Origin: Erythroxylum novogranatense
Taxonomy: Eukaryota > Streptophyta > Magnoliopsida > Malpighiales > Erythroxylaceae
Assembly (NCBI GenBank): GCA_029891385.1
Contig: CM057230.1
Location: 31,885,402-31,949,401 of the forward strand
Direction: 5' to 3'
Length of the DNA stretch: 64,000 nt
Within the stretch, counting starts at the first letter, position 1; every line of letters starts with the position of its first letter. This document shows positions 45,334 through 59,316 of the stretch, piece after piece. The notes under the pieces are model-generated. The model was not told the DNA's origin. It saw nothing but the letters and a program-made list of their open reading frames with translations, and searched no databases. The position numbers were made by a program, and so were the translations under genes.

Positions 45334-46226
45334 ATATCTCTATCAAAGTTGCTATCACAATATCTTATAAGCTTGAAATTATTGGAGGAAGCATAAAATA
45401 ATTCGCACTCCATATTAACTTTCAAGTATCAAAGTATTCTTTTTGTCATTTTCATGTGAGTTGTTATAGGAACTTCCATAAAATGACTCAGTACTCCATC
45501 AGCATCAAGAATATCAGATGTCATGCATGTCAAGCACCTCAAACTTCCCACAAGGCTTTTGAATAAAGTGGGATCTTCAATTTTGCCTTCTTTGAACTTT
45601 GATAATTTAATTCCACACTCTATGGGCATGTTCACGAGGTTACAATCAAGCATGATAAACTTCTTCAATACTTTTTTCGCATATCCTTCTTAAGAGATAA
45701 AAATTCCTTCCTCTATTTGCTTTACTTCTAAGCCGAAATAGTAGGATATTAGTCTTATGTCGATCATCTCAAACTTATGAGACATGTCCTATTTGAACTC
45801 TTCAAACAATCTCAATTTGTTATCGGTAAAGATGAGATCGTCCACATAAAGGAAAACTAGCAATATGTCTCCATTATCATAGGCTTTCACATAGAGAACA
45901 TACTCATTAAGGCAATGAACAAATCTATGTTCTTGAAAGTTCTTGCCAACGCGATTATTCCATGCCCTTGGTGCTTGCTTTAATACATATAATGTCTTCT
46001 TCAACTTCAAGACTTAGTCTTCATGCCCTTTGACCACATATCTACATGATTGTTTAATGTACACTTCTTCTTTAAGATAACCATTTAGAAATGTCAACTT
46101 TACATCTAGTTGATAGATTCTTCATTTCATTTGAGTCGCCATTGAGATAAGAAGTCGAATAGTCTCCATGCTAGCAAATAGGGTAAACACCTCATCATAG
46201 TCAATGCCAAACCTTTTCTTGTAGTG
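45334..46226 (-). pseudogene. copia-2 reverse transcriptase fragment (unit B)
   Basis: Same fragment as 21848-22740 with the same stops. Pieces at 46010-45789 ([27 protein letters not shown]) and 45668-45429. A few substitutions, such as MLDCN for MFDCN and ILDADG for ILDVDG. Its RNase H partner is not in unit B, because the duplication starts to the right of it. Confidence 0.87.
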
Positions 46227-47945
46227 TTGGGCCCCGAACTTTTTATATATATATTATTTATCTATTCTTTATTTTGCTTTAATTTTTTTTTTTTTTTTAG
46301 TTGAGTCTTTAGCATAAAATGAAAAGATTCAAGCTTAAAATGAGAAGATTCAAGCTCAGGATGCAACTATTGAGAAGCAAACCTCAGAAATGAAACAAAT
46401 TTCAGTTGTTTTTGCACATTTGGCAAATACTGGAGTAATTCCTACTTTGTTACTCAATTCTTCTGCCTTAATTGAAGATCCATCAAGTGCCACAACATCA
46501 AATACCCCAACTACTCATGTAAGTTTATAAATTTATAAAATCTATAATAGTTAGTATCATTTCTTATCATTATCATTATATTATTATAAATGTTAGTACT
46601 AAATTTATAGCTTAATATTTTATAAACCGATCAACTAATTTTTTTTTAGGAAACAAATCAACAGTGAACTTTATCCCGAAGAATAGCTAAGAAATTTTAC
46701 CTTAGAGTTTTAGCTTAATGTACATAGTAGTTTGAGACAATTGTAATAAACAATTTTCTTGGATATTAAAATGTCCAATTTAATATATTGAAATTGGAAT
46801 TTTATACATTCGGTAATTTTATATATTTTATATATACTAATAATTTTATTTGCTTGTCGATAATATCTTGGCACTAAAATCCGTATCATTTGTGACAACT
46901 TCTATTTTATGGCCACCAATGCAAAAATTTGTATCGATTAAATAATTAAATAATTAAATTTAATAATATTATTTACGACAAACACGAACACATTAGTGAT
47001 AAATTTATTGTAACATATATTATGTATTTAGTGACAACATTATTGTAATATATAACTTTCATACTTGTGTGAAAACTTTTACACAATATAGACATTGATG
47101 CAAATTTCTTTTACAACTAATGTAATTAGATGATGAATTGATAGTTTCATTTGTGATAATAATAAACATAGTTAGTAACAATACTTTTATGCGAACCAAT
47201 TTTCATTTTGTGACGAAATAATATTGACACTATTTTATTAAAATATTAGTGACCAAGAAGCAATGGACACGATAAAAAATATTTAGTGACAAATACTTTG
47301 TCGTATTTATAATTATTTTAGTGGTGATAATGTTGTAATAATAAAATAAAATAATGTTACGACTTTATTCTTCACTACTTTATATTATTTGTGTCAACAA
47401 ACTTATCATAAATATATGAAATTGATGTGATCATATAGTGTTGTCACATATTCCATATGTTTTAGTTTGAAACTTTTGTCATAATATAATAAAGAATTGT
47501 TACAACTTTATTTTCACTATTTTACATTAATTGTGTCCAAAACCTTGTCATAAATAAATACAGTTGTTGTGATCATATAGTGTTATCACACATTTGATAG
47601 GTTTTGGTGTCGACAATTTTATCACAATAAAATGAAGTATTGTTATGACTTAACTCGTCACTATTTTATATTATTTGTGACGATAAACTTACCATAAATA
47701 TTTAAAGTTATTGTGACCATATAGCTTTGTCACGCATTTAACAAGTCTTAGTGTTAGTATTAGTGTCACAAAAGTTTTGCATAATTGTGACCATTGTTTA
47801 AATTAGTCACAATTTTAGTAGTGACGAAGGTATTTGTGACGGGAGGTGACGAATTCAAATATTAAACACTATTAATAATAGTGGCAAATATTACTGCTTA
47901 TAGTGACAACTTTCACTTTCACTAAAAATACAATTTCTTATAGTG
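46227..47945 (+). mobile_element. 3' end of CACTA transposon, unit B
   Basis: Copy of 22741-24458, ending at the same TTTCTTATAGTG terminus (47945). The transposase-like exons correspond to 46348-46518 and 46650-46667. Subterminal repeats lie at about 47340-47800. Several small indels against unit A. Confidence 0.75.
46348..46667 (+). pseudogene. CACTA transposase C-terminal exons (remnant), unit B
   Basis: Same 57-codon exon, donor GTAAGT and short terminal exon as in unit A. One difference replaces L with S (CCTTAG to CCTCAG). The intron's T-run before the acceptor is shorter. Identity to a CACTA transposase is inferred. Confidence 0.42.
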
Positions 47946-50900
47946 AGTTATCTCTCAATTTTCAATGACATTTGTTATTAAATCTCAATGTCATTTATAA
48001 AAATTTTCATTATCATTTGACAGTTAATTCTACTATCATTTATCATTTGTCTTGTCACTTGGTATTTTTTCTAGTCCAAAATTACCCAAATTTTCATAAA
48101 TTTCTTAAATTTTACCAAAAATTCAAAATCAATGCATATACTTTCCAAATCAATTTTCAACACATAAAAATCACAATTCTCAATATAATCACATTTATAA
48201 CTTAATTATACTCGAAAAATGTCCATGAATCCATGTGCAATCATTTTAATGTGCAACAATTTAATATTCAAGTGTATGTGTAAACTATAATATCCATGAG
48301 CATGAAATGCGCTTTCTAATTTCTCAATAACTCTCATAGTTACTATTTTAGCCTTAAAATGGATAACGAGATGTTATATTAACATTCAAAGAAATGATAA
48401 ACATCAGGAAGGGAGAGAAGTTTTATAGCTCTTAACCCTATTATCCTATTAGACTTTCTTATAATAGCAACTTTGAATTCGCTACCTATATTGCAATCAT
48501 CTTCTTGCTCAATAAGAACATACATTAACATTAGGGATGAATTCTCATCCTTATTTATCACAGCCTGCTCTTCATTAGTAGAATGAGATTATCCTTCTAT
48601 TTTTGATTCTATCATTTTAGTACAAATATCATCTTTGTTGTTAAAGCAATAGTTTCTGGGCCTTGTATTTGATGGGCTTGATTATGAGTAAGCATGTGGC
48701 CTGAGGTTTCTGCTTCTCTAAACAATTCCATATTTAATAATTCATGATTGTCACTTCTTTGAAACTTTTTACTTTTTGATAGCCATTTTTAACTTGAATG
48801 ATGTAACTAAAGCCTCTATTGACAAGTCATTATAACTAGTCCTCAACTAAATTGACATCTTTTTTTAGCCTTATAAAATGGATGATATCTGGTAGCTCAA
48901 GTAATGTGCTTCTACTTCAAGCACTCCAATTAATTATCTGACTTCTATTTTTAAAGAAAAAGGTTTGATATTGTAGTACTAAGAAGCTACTTCTAAAATA
49001 TTCTAAGCACTTAGATTAAGATTCGAATTTAGAGAAGAAGGATTATCTTTATTAATCAAAACTTCTCTTAGCCCTGTTTTCCAATGATAATGAGCTCATT
49101 TGCTCAGTAACAAAAATGTAGATCGTTTATCGATAAAGAAATTTACTAATGTCAATTCCCATTGTCAAGCTCCTTCCTTATTTTAGATTAAGCTAATAAA
49201 CTCATAAAATTATGTAAACTCTTTGATCTTTATTTCTTTTTGTTTAAGTCAATAAACTAAAATTAATATTTTGAATATAATTGTTTTAAGTCTAAATGTT
49301 CAAATATTCTATAAATTGAATTTCAACAAGTTTTAAATTTAAGAATATTATTGAGAAATCAAAACGTTGTCCACAATAACATCTTAAAATCAAAGTAATT
49401 AAACACATTTTCTTTCTATTACACGACTAATTAATTAAAATTAATTAAAAATAATTTCAATATTATGTACCATCTCTAATAATATGTGTATATATATTGA
49501 TATATGAAAATATTTGAGTCGTGTGTACTATTTGTAATAACTATTTTAAATTATTTATATTATATGTTTGATAAGAATTATTGCAAAACTAAATTTAAAA
49601 TACAGTATTGATTTTATTCTAAATATAATTATTTTAATATTAAAATTTTAATTGAATATAACAAAATATTATAAAATATCAAATAAAGCTAATAAAATTA
49701 AAAATATGAACTTTATATATATATATATATAGACACACACTAGCATATGATGAATGGGGTCTATTTATATGACGAATAGGATCTAAAAGTATATAAATCT
49801 TCGAGAAGATTCACAACTAGAAAAACAAAGATGTCTTAAAAATAGGTTCAAATTTGAAGGCTATATCAAAAAGGTTCAAACGATACTGTTTCATGAAATA
49901 GGTAACCTAATTCGATATAAATAATAATTTTCGAGTATGAAAATATACAACACACTCACACAAAAAAGTAATAATACATCATATTTTATAATTTATTTTA
50001 AATGTTAAGAGCTTTAATTATTTAACTAAAATAGAAAATCATGATAAATATTGGATTCAAATTTAACAATTCCTAAAATAATAAGAATTAAAGTATGTTA
50101 GCTTCGTAAAGTTCATTCATTTCAAATATCTTGGTAGTAAATAAAACACCACCTAATCTTTGATTTCACAAACAAAAGGCGAGAGTCATGTAATGCGGTA
50201 TTGATGACCATGCTAACATGGCGTACTTAATGAGGTGTGGTGTGGGTTTCTTGGAAATGCCTAATTGCGTTACCATCACGCTTCTGGGTGCGTTGAATAT
50301 GCCTCCACTGTCCACTCCAAAGCACAACGTGTCTTCCTCTTTTCTATTGGCACGTTAAATTGACCTTAAGCCTAATGTCTTCTAGTTGATGCATGCCTTT
50401 CCCAGATTTTAGTTACCCAAATTCTGGTCAATAATGGCTCATAAATATATTTGTTTATTACATATGGGTTCCATTGTTTCTCAATCTAGCTGTTCACACG
50501 CTTTACTGAATTGTTTTATGAGGCATATAAACAAAGCAATTATGATGTTTTCAATTTAAGTATATAATATTGAATTATTCTTAATAGATTTATGTTGTTT
50601 TATACTGGCAAAGCTTGGCTTGTGTCTTCCCAATTAACTAGCAAGTTGTTTAATGTTTAGTCAATTGTGTTGTGCTCAGGTTAAAAAGAAAGTTTCTTCT
50701 AATTTCACTTCACTCCAAAATCGGGAATCCTTACCAGTCTTCTTTCCACGTAGCTGTTAGAATTTGGTTTCCTTATATCTTAGACAATATTGTAGTTTTA
50801 ATTAGAATGAAATTAATATATATTTTCATTAAGAAAATAATAATTCCTAAGGTGGCTAAACAACTTTATGATATCTTATCAACAGTTATCATTATTGGTT

Positions 50901-53118
50901 GAATCTATTGTCAGCCAGTCATAATACTTCTCCTATTATGCTTTTAGGAATATGTACAAGTAATTAAAAAAAAAGAAAAGAGCAAAGTCTAAATCACTTA
51001 TCCCAATTATTGGAACCCAAAGAGAAGACATGGAATTATGGACACACGAAATTAATGTGAAAACAACTCTAATAAATGTCAAGAATTGAAAAATCAAAAC
51101 GGCCACCCTCCGCCAATTTCCTTCACATAAGTTTGTAAAATTAATCTGAACCAATCTTCAATCTAGATGGCATTGACTCTAAGCAGCGGGATCCCCATCA
51201 TTTGATAGCTCTTGTATACTATTCCTCCTCCTCACTTAATCACCTAGTATTGGCACTTGATTACATAGTATTGGCCTGGGTTGTATGTCTTTATAATAAA
51301 TCCGGACACCGTGGACCTTCGCGACTCGTCGTTTTGCTTACCCGCCAAACACTGATGGACCCGACGTCGGTACGCAGCCACCCTTCTCATTGCATATTAT
51401 CTGCTCGTAGTAAATACTAATACAATTTTGATAAGTTATATTTCTTGACATTTTGGCAACAAACTCTCTTCTTTCCTTATGTTACCATGATTCTGGTGGC
51501 GTATATGAAATCAATGAATCGTGGGATGATTATTTAATACACAAACAATAATAGAAGGAAAAGAAGAGGTTGGTTCAATAATATATAAATATAAAGGAAT
51601 CTTGAATAGGACCTATCTATAATTGAAACGTCTAAGCAAAACTTAATTTGGATTTAGACAATTGATATGGAGACAATGTAATTAATTTAACTTATGAAAA
51701 TGAAATAGGAAATAAAAAGATAATGTTCAAGGAAATAACGTGCAAGAAGTTGTAAAAGCGGCAAAAGCATCTTAGGGACCAAACAAAAACCACCGTTGAA
51801 CACGTTGTTAATTTTGTATTTATCAATTATTAGTAAATGGCCCATAAGGGAAAATCAAATCCAAAAAGACAACATGAGGCGTAGATGGTGACTTTAACTT
51901 TGGAATATTAGCTTGAAGGGAATTTTATTTAAAATAAATAGTTAATATTCTTAAAATTTTATTAATATATTTAAAAATACTAATCACAGTATCTATTCTT
52001 TGTACCATCTGTCTATTTTGTAAAATTTGGGACTACAATGTTAAACTTTATTAGTAAACATAAAGTTTCAGCCTTTTAATTATCCATTAAGGCTATAGAG
52101 ACAAATACAATGTTCACAGTTTTGTAAATTAATATTGATATTAAGTTAATTCTATATAAAATATTTTTATCCTTAAATAACAAGTAAATGAGATGGAGTT
52201 ATTAGACTTTGTTGAATATACAGTAATAGTGAATGTTGAAAGTTAATATCTCTCTGTAGCCTTAGTATGAAAATGTTTAAAATACTCCTATCTACTTGTA
52301 CTAAGACTATATAAGTATATTTTAAAATTTTTATTTTGTGTTTTCTCGATGGCTTTAATGAACTTGAGAGAGGAATATCATGTTACTCGTTCTAATTATT
52401 GATAAAGTTGGCGTTTTGTGTTTTAAGAGTTTTTAAAAGTTGTCAAAATTTCATTACTATTTATGTAAATTTAAACCTTGTAAAGAGATTTATTTTTAAG
52501 AATATTGATATTATTATTAGAATTTAAATTTATTCTATTTTCCAAAATTTTGAATTAATTTCGTGATAATTAAATAATAAATTGAAATTTTTATTGATTT
52601 AATTAAATAAGAAATTCACTATATCAATGAAAATTTGTCTGTCTTTAAGTTTAAGTGGCAGATACTAGAAATTTAAAAATAAAACATGAAATTGAAAGCG
52701 GCTCTCATCGCCACTTTTCTCAGCCACCATCCTCTCCCTCGATGTCTCCACCGTTTTAAATAATCTAATTAACAGTGTCATTATTCATTAATTTTAATTT
52801 GATTTTTTTTTCCATGGAAAAAAGCAAAACCCACGAAAAAAGTATTTGAAGTTTAAGAGGTTTCATTATATAATGATATATTTAAATAAGATTTAAAAAC
52901 ATCGAAGAGCATTGGAGGGGATGAAATAAATAGAAATCGGTTTGCGTAACCACTAGCAGTGGGCAGTCTAAGACTACTACGCTCCTTAACCTCCGCCACC
53001 CACCATCACCACCACCACCACTGCCAATCGCCACCACTACCCTAATCATTTTGTCTGTTTGTTAGTTTGTTTATTTTTGTGTATAATAATTTTGATTCGC
53101 GTTTTATTCCAATCAAAA
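47946..53118. other. Intergenic region, unit B (copy of 24459-29640)
   Basis: No gene recognised. A TA run occurs at about 49714-49731. Unit B lacks about 24 bases near 48535 that are present in unit A around 25045, and differs elsewhere mostly by single-base indels. Confidence 0.6.
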
Positions 53119-54104
53119 TTCAATTATTTCTTAGTTTTTTTTCTTTCTTTCTCCAACCTCTCTCTCTCTCCCCTTATCTAAGCCATCAGACTATGTCCCC
53201 ATTCTTCTTCTTCCTTCACTGTTCTTGAATTATCCTTCTTTCTCTTTATTGGGTTTTCATTTTCCTTTTCTGGGTATTTCTTGTTACTGGGTTTTGGGGG
53301 GTTGGGTTCCAGATCGTGGATGATCATTTTGTTCTCCATGTTGAGAAAGATGCGATCTTTGAGGTATTTGTTTTGAGGTTTGGTGATATTATGATCGGGT
53401 TTGATTCCAGGCATTTTTCGGTTTTGTTTTGTTTTTTTTTTCCTTCTGATTTTTGAGGTTGACGTTGCGATTGCAGGATCTAAGGGCACTGTCTTTGCTT
53501 GAAGAGGAATCTGATACTGAAGTAATTTTCTCACCTGTAGTCCGTGCAAGATAATCTTTTTTTTGTTTGATTTTTTCGGATTTTCCGTTTCTGGGCGTGA
53601 ACGTGCGCTTTGTGTGCTAATTTGTTTTTATTTGAACTTTCAGCTTGTGTGTTCATATGGTTCTTGATGAGGATCTAAACCTTGAGATATGCTGTTGGAT
53701 TTTCCTTTGCATTGTTGTTTAGGCTTCAACTTTAAAAATAAAAATTAAAAATCCCCCTTTTCAAGTTTTTGTTTAACTGCTTTTCTTATTCTCCTGTTAG
53801 CATTCACCCATATTATTTTCTTTTTAGCACCCATCTATGTTATATTTCCATCCTTTTATTTCGGTTAAGGAAATAATACTACCATCTTCTTTAATAGGTT
53901 TTGCTTACTAGGTCTGCTGTTGTTTTGATGATTGCATTAAACAAATTTGGAAGCCTGTACTATGATCATATCATTATCATGTTCCCTGGATTTTGCAGTT
54001 TTTGAATCTGTATGTAGATCGATCAATTCAGTAGTCTGCTCTTTATGCTATTGATTGATCTGTTTGCTTTTTAGTTTGGACTTTTTGATGGAGTATAGTC
54101 TTAG

Positions 54105-54210
54105 CTTCTTTGTTGCACATGACTTTTCAATGAGTTGTTATGATCTTGATAGACCTTCTTCTTTGCTGCACATGACTTTTCAATGAGTTGTTATGATCTT
54201 GATAGACCTT
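54105..54210. repeat. 53-bp tandem duplication, unit B
   Basis: Counterpart of 30626-30731. Confidence 0.9.
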
Positions 54211-54353
54211 TGGCTTGATGATTGTAGTCATTTTAACTAGTTAACATTGTTCTTTGAAGTAGGTCCGAAGTAGTGGATGGTTGCGTCTTTGTGAAGCTGC
54301 ATACACACACACACACATATATATATAGAACCTCATACAATGCAGTGCAAGGT

Positions 54354-54461
54354 CATGCATATTTTAGATACTAACCATGGAACTTCTGAGATAGTCAGTA
54401 AAACTATCATGCATATTATAGATACTAACCATGGAATTTTTGAGATCATCAGTAAAACTAT
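54354..54461. repeat. 54-bp tandem duplication, unit B
   Basis: Counterpart of 30875-30982. Confidence 0.9.
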
Positions 54462-55017
54462 GTGTAAAGAAGGGTTTAAAGTAATCTCTCTGAAAGATTT
54501 AATCGACTGATCTTATACTGTTGCTTGAATTTCTTATAAAACGTCTGGAAAACAGTTGACCTGTTAATTTTGTTTTAGTAATGACGTGTTTTCATGCTTG
54601 GTTGCAAGCTTGATATAAGCTTTATTTACAATGTCCTTTTATAATATTCCTTTAATGACTTCATCATTAAGTTAAAATTTGTTACTTAGTGCGTTTGACG
54701 ATTACACCCAAAAAAAGTTGGAAGTTCTATATTTGCTGTTGTACGTGGACATTGCTACGTGCGTCAGGTATAGGCATTTTCTTGAAGACATTATGACTAT
54801 TTCAAGTGTTCTGATTGTTCCTTTTTAGGTTAATCTTCAGTTATGTTCTAGGACATGTGGATTGCATTTTCTAATGCATCAAATGTAACCATTGCTTTTG
54901 TAGGAACTTATTTGTCCATTTTTGTGATTGTTTTTCCTTCTTTTGCAGGTAGGAAAGTACTGTACTGTACCTTTTTGTGAACCGGTATAGTTTATCATAG
55001 ATTAAGAATCTAGGAGA

Positions 55018-58000
55018 ATGTTGGGAGGTAACAACAATAATCCTCTGCTTCCTGCTTTCGTGGATGAGAATCGTATTCCTTATCAGGCTAATACTTCAAA
55101 TCAACTCCAGTTATTTGGGAATTGTGAGTTCTCAAGTCATTTAGAATCTATTTGGATTTTGGATTTAAAATGGAGTTTCAATTCTAGTGTATAAAAATAC
55201 TGTAAATTGTAGTGAAAATTGAGTTATTTGGACTTTTAGTTATCCATGTTAAATTTGGATTTCTAACAAAAGCTACAACATTTGAATTCCTTTTAATTAG
55301 ATGAGGAACTGGAATTACCGTTTGCTGTGACAAAGAAACAACAAAATAGAAATTAGGGCCTGGAATTAATGTGGCCAATCCCAATTCCAAGCATCCTAAG
55401 GGAAACATTAATGGACAATGTAAAACTTAATCACCATGCTTGGCTCCTGGTATATTGTTTCTACAATGTTGCATAGTTTTCATACTTGTATGATGTTATA
55501 GCTGATTTTCCTTTATGGACATTTATCTGTGGTATCTTTGTAGCTGCTGGTGGGACTGTTTTCTCCTTGTGATACGATGTAGAGATTTGCCAATGAACAC
55601 TGAAATGTTGGCGATAGCGTGATAATATGACACCTGTAATCATTCATAATTAATGAATATCTATGGCTGAAAATCTGAAAACTTCTAAACCAGGTACGGA
55701 AATAGACCTTTTTGGCAGCCACTGTATGTCCGGAAATCTCAGCATCCAAGTCATGTAAATGTTGAAATAAAAAAAGTGAGTTGATGAATATTCTTTTGGT
55801 TGAAGAAGAACAAATACTAGAATTTCCGAACAAGATTAGGAATATAGCCAAGCTTGGTAGTGGAACCTTGTGGCCATAATGGGGGCATTAGGAGTTGAAA
55901 TATAGCAAGTAAACTTGGACCATTAGCAGAAAAGTATTTAAGGACTTTACATTATCCAAACAATGGAAAAGGAAAATATAGGAGAAGTTGTGAGGGATGA
56001 GAGATACAGTGAGATTTCTATTAACATCCAATGGAAAAGGAAAATATAGGAGAAGTTGTGAGGGATGAGAGATACAGTGAGATTTCTATTAACATCCATT
56101 CCTACTCTTTGTGACAAAAAGTGAAATTTACTGGGAAGTGTTGTGGTGTTTCTGAAGTTGCCATTGGGTCTTTTACTAATAGATAAACGGATATGTTCAT
56201 TGGCCAACCAGCATGACCTAAACTATGAATACTTTTCATTGTGGCATATCATGAGAAACTCTATATGAATGTCCTTGCAGGCTTTTATCTTGGTTGTCCT
56301 TTTCTTCTGAGTGAAAGGAAATGTATGTCAACATCTGAAAGAAACTTCAATGATTGATTCGAGGATGATCCCGAATCATATCATTGGTTACAATAATAAG
56401 AAGGTCGTCAGGAGTTGTAAAAACTTGACATGCCCATGGGACAGCTAGGATTATAATAAAGAAAATCCTTATCTATTAATTTTGCTAGTTCTTATTTTCT
56501 GTATACAATAGTTTCCTATTTCAATTTTCAATTAGTGTGGAAACTGTCCTCTGTCCGTCCTAAATCACTACATTTCATTATGTTGGTTATCCTTTGCTTA
56601 GACCTTTCTGGGGGGACTGGAATCAGTCATATGATATCTAGATTATAAATGAGAAGAGGCAAGGTTGATAAGTGTGTCTTTCTTGTTTGTTGAAATGATG
56701 AATCTGATCTATTTTTCCTGTGCATTAATTGGTATCCATGCTAGTGCATTATTCCTAGTATTCCCATGTTGCAATTGGATTTTATAATAGTTGTCTTCAG
56801 GGAACAAGCATAGAGTAGTTAACAAATTATGAAACAAGTTCAAAGAAAGCCGATCGTATCAATTGTATGATGAAGGAAATCACCGAGGTAGTTTGACTGA
56901 TCTTTGTTTTACTTGTTTGTACCAGTGCCAGCTGGATGTAGCATTAACCCAGTGAATTATTTTGGAAATGAAAGTGTTAATCCCATGCTTCGACCAAACA
57001 AACGAGGCAGGGAATCAGAAGAATTTGGTAGACAACAAAAGCTGCAGATGTCCTTAAATTTTGAAGTTTGTCAAGATGATGCAGACCGTTCAGTGAGCAT
57101 CCCAAATCCGAACCCTGTCTCAACTGGTTTAAGACTATCATATGATGAGCGCAATTCGTCTGTAACATCTGCTAGTGGAAGTATGTCAACAACACCGTCA
57201 TTTGTCTTGTCCCTTGGTGACAATATAAGGACCAAGCTTGATCGGCAGAAAGAAGAATTTGATCAGTATATCAAGATCCAGGTTCTTATTTAACTTGTTT
57301 ACCTCATTTTTATGATTTAGGGTGAACAACTAAAACGGTTTATGCATGCTTTTACATTTTTCACTACATATGAAAACCTGAACTATTCAACTATCATGAA
57401 AGTGCATGAATTTCCAAACAAAAGTTAGAGATTGTGATAATACTCTGGATGAGTGTAATTTATCTGCAATATAAAAGTGGTCTAGCATTACAACCTATCC
57501 TCATGCTCTGACGGATGTTTGCTACACATTCAGGAAGAGCACTTGGCCAAGGGGCTAAGGGAAATGAAGCAGAGGCATGTTACTTCCTTTCTTGCTGCCA
57601 TTGAGAAGAGTGTCAACAAGAAGTTGCAGGAAAAAGACGTTGAGATAGAGAGCATGAACCGTAGAAACAAAGAATTGGCAGAGAAAATAAAGCAGGTGGC
57701 TGCAGAGGCTCAGAACTGGCACTACAGAGCAAAGTACAATGAGTCTGTGGTTAATGCGTTGAGGACCAATCTCCAGCAGGCAATTTCACAGGTCGCTGAC
57801 CATGGGAAGGAAGGGTTTGGTGACAGTGAAGTTGATGATGCCGCCTCATACATGGATCCTAACCATTACTTGAACTATCCTGGAGGGCCTGCAAAGCCTC
57901 TCTCGAGGAATTACCAAGGCTTGAAGGAACATATGAGCTGCAGGGCATGCAAAGCAAGGGAAGTATCCATGCTGTTAATGCCCTGTAGACATCTCTGTTT

Positions 58001-58085
58001 ATGTAAAGAGTGTGACATACTAATCCACATTTGTCCTGTCTGTCAGATGGTCAAAACAACCAGCGTCGAAGTGTACTTATCATAA
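55018..58085 (+). CDS. SBP1: SBP1/BOI-type RING-finger E3 ubiquitin ligase, unit B
   Basis: Coding exons 55018-55123, 56926-57281 and 57534-58085, with the same exon lengths (106, 356, 552) and splice sites as unit A. The 337-residue protein is identical by eye. The only coding difference noticed is TTG to TTA in the third-last codon including the stop (Leu, synonymous). The C3HC4 RING (C290 to C324) and coiled coil are intact. Intron 1 differs by several 1-base homopolymer changes (for example around 56330-56510). If the duplication is real, both copies could be expressed and double the dose of the ligase. If it is an assembly artefact, this is the other allele. Confidence 0.88.
55961..56096. 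repeat. 68-bp tandem duplication in SBP1-like intron 1, unit B
   Basis: Counterpart of 32479-32614, again perfect. Confidence 0.93.
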
Positions 58086-59316
58086 GTTATGAAGTAAATC
58101 TCTGAAAGATGCATACAATTCTCCATGTAAGGTAAAATACTTCAAAACAGTTCTTTTCAAGAACTTGAGCTGTATGAGGCGTAATACTTGAACTTCGTCA
58201 AATGAAGTTTGTCTGCTTCTGTGTAATTATATTTTCAATATGTTCTTGATTGATTTTCCCCCTTAGGTATCTCGCAAGGGATGATATCGGCTATATCCCC
58301 TGACCTCCTCTTTGGGATAAAATAAATCCAATAGAATAGATTATTATTATTATAAAATTATTTTGGTTATATTTTATTATTATCTTAAAATGACTGTAAT
58401 ATTATGATAATTATATGGTATATAAAATTATGATTTTGGAAAATTTGTAAGAGAATTTACTTAATTGATCCTGAAGAGAGTTTGAGTGTCATAAAACTTT
58501 GAATCTTGATGCGGTTCAGCTTAATCGCCGGTACAATGCTAAGTGTAATACTAATTCTAGCACAATTAGAAAATAACTCGAGACACGAATGAAGCCTGCT
58601 ATTTACAAATTCCATTCTTCAGTTCCTAAAGATTAAACGGTTCAAGTATGCTCAAGGGGAAAAAAACAAGGAGAAAAAGTGAGAACATTTCCCTCTCTTC
58701 ATTCTCTTCGGTTTGCAGAACAGAAGGGCCACAACTCTCTTTTTCTTCATGTTCCTCTTTTTTTGCTTATTGATGAAGAAACCCAGATGAGATTCGTGGC
58801 CTCTCTTTTGGAGGGCATTGCAGCAACATGTTAATAAAAATTGGTCTCCGAGCTCCTATATATTTTTGTTGCTGTTTTGTATCCATATTGCTGGCGCATC
58901 TAAACCAAACTTTCTCAACTCTATAACACAAAAGCCAACCCTTTTCACCTTGAGGGCTTCCGTGCCATACGCTTGTCATTGAAGCAAGCTCTTCTCCTGT
59001 ATATATGGAAAGCACTCGGCACACTCACGTGCTGGACTGGTAATCTTTGCTGATATCAAAATTTTCTTCATGTTCTGGGATTGCTTAGCAATAATTGCCA
59101 CTGTTCTTTTGCGTTGTTCTTAATAGTTTGTCCAGCTATTTCTCGTCATTGTAGATATTGTTCAGGAGAGCTTTGAACAATATCTAAGGTAGAAATATGG
59201 TTTCTTGCATGCTATGGAGGCTTAACCGGAAAGAAACAATAACTACCTTTCCTGAGTCCTTGCTTGTTCGGTGACAAGTTCGCATCTTTAACAAATTCGG
59301 TGGATTTGCTTGAGTA
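58086..59316. other. Spacer between SBP1-like gene and PPR gene, unit B
   Basis: Copy of 34609-35835. Homopolymers at 58657-58680 and 58740-58765 are each one or two bases longer than in unit A, and these changes break the meaningless minus-strand frame that is open in A. No gene. Confidence 0.55.

Larger units (their letters stand above)
53119..55017 (+). promoter_or_regulatory. Promoter/5' UTR region of SBP1-like gene, unit B
   Basis: Copy of 29641-31536 with the same CT tract (about 53140-53176), candidate leader introns, and 53/54-bp tandem duplications (about 54105-54210 and 54354-54461). Probable last leader exon begins after TTTTGCAG at about 54948. No difference seen that would obviously silence it. 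Confidence 0.5.
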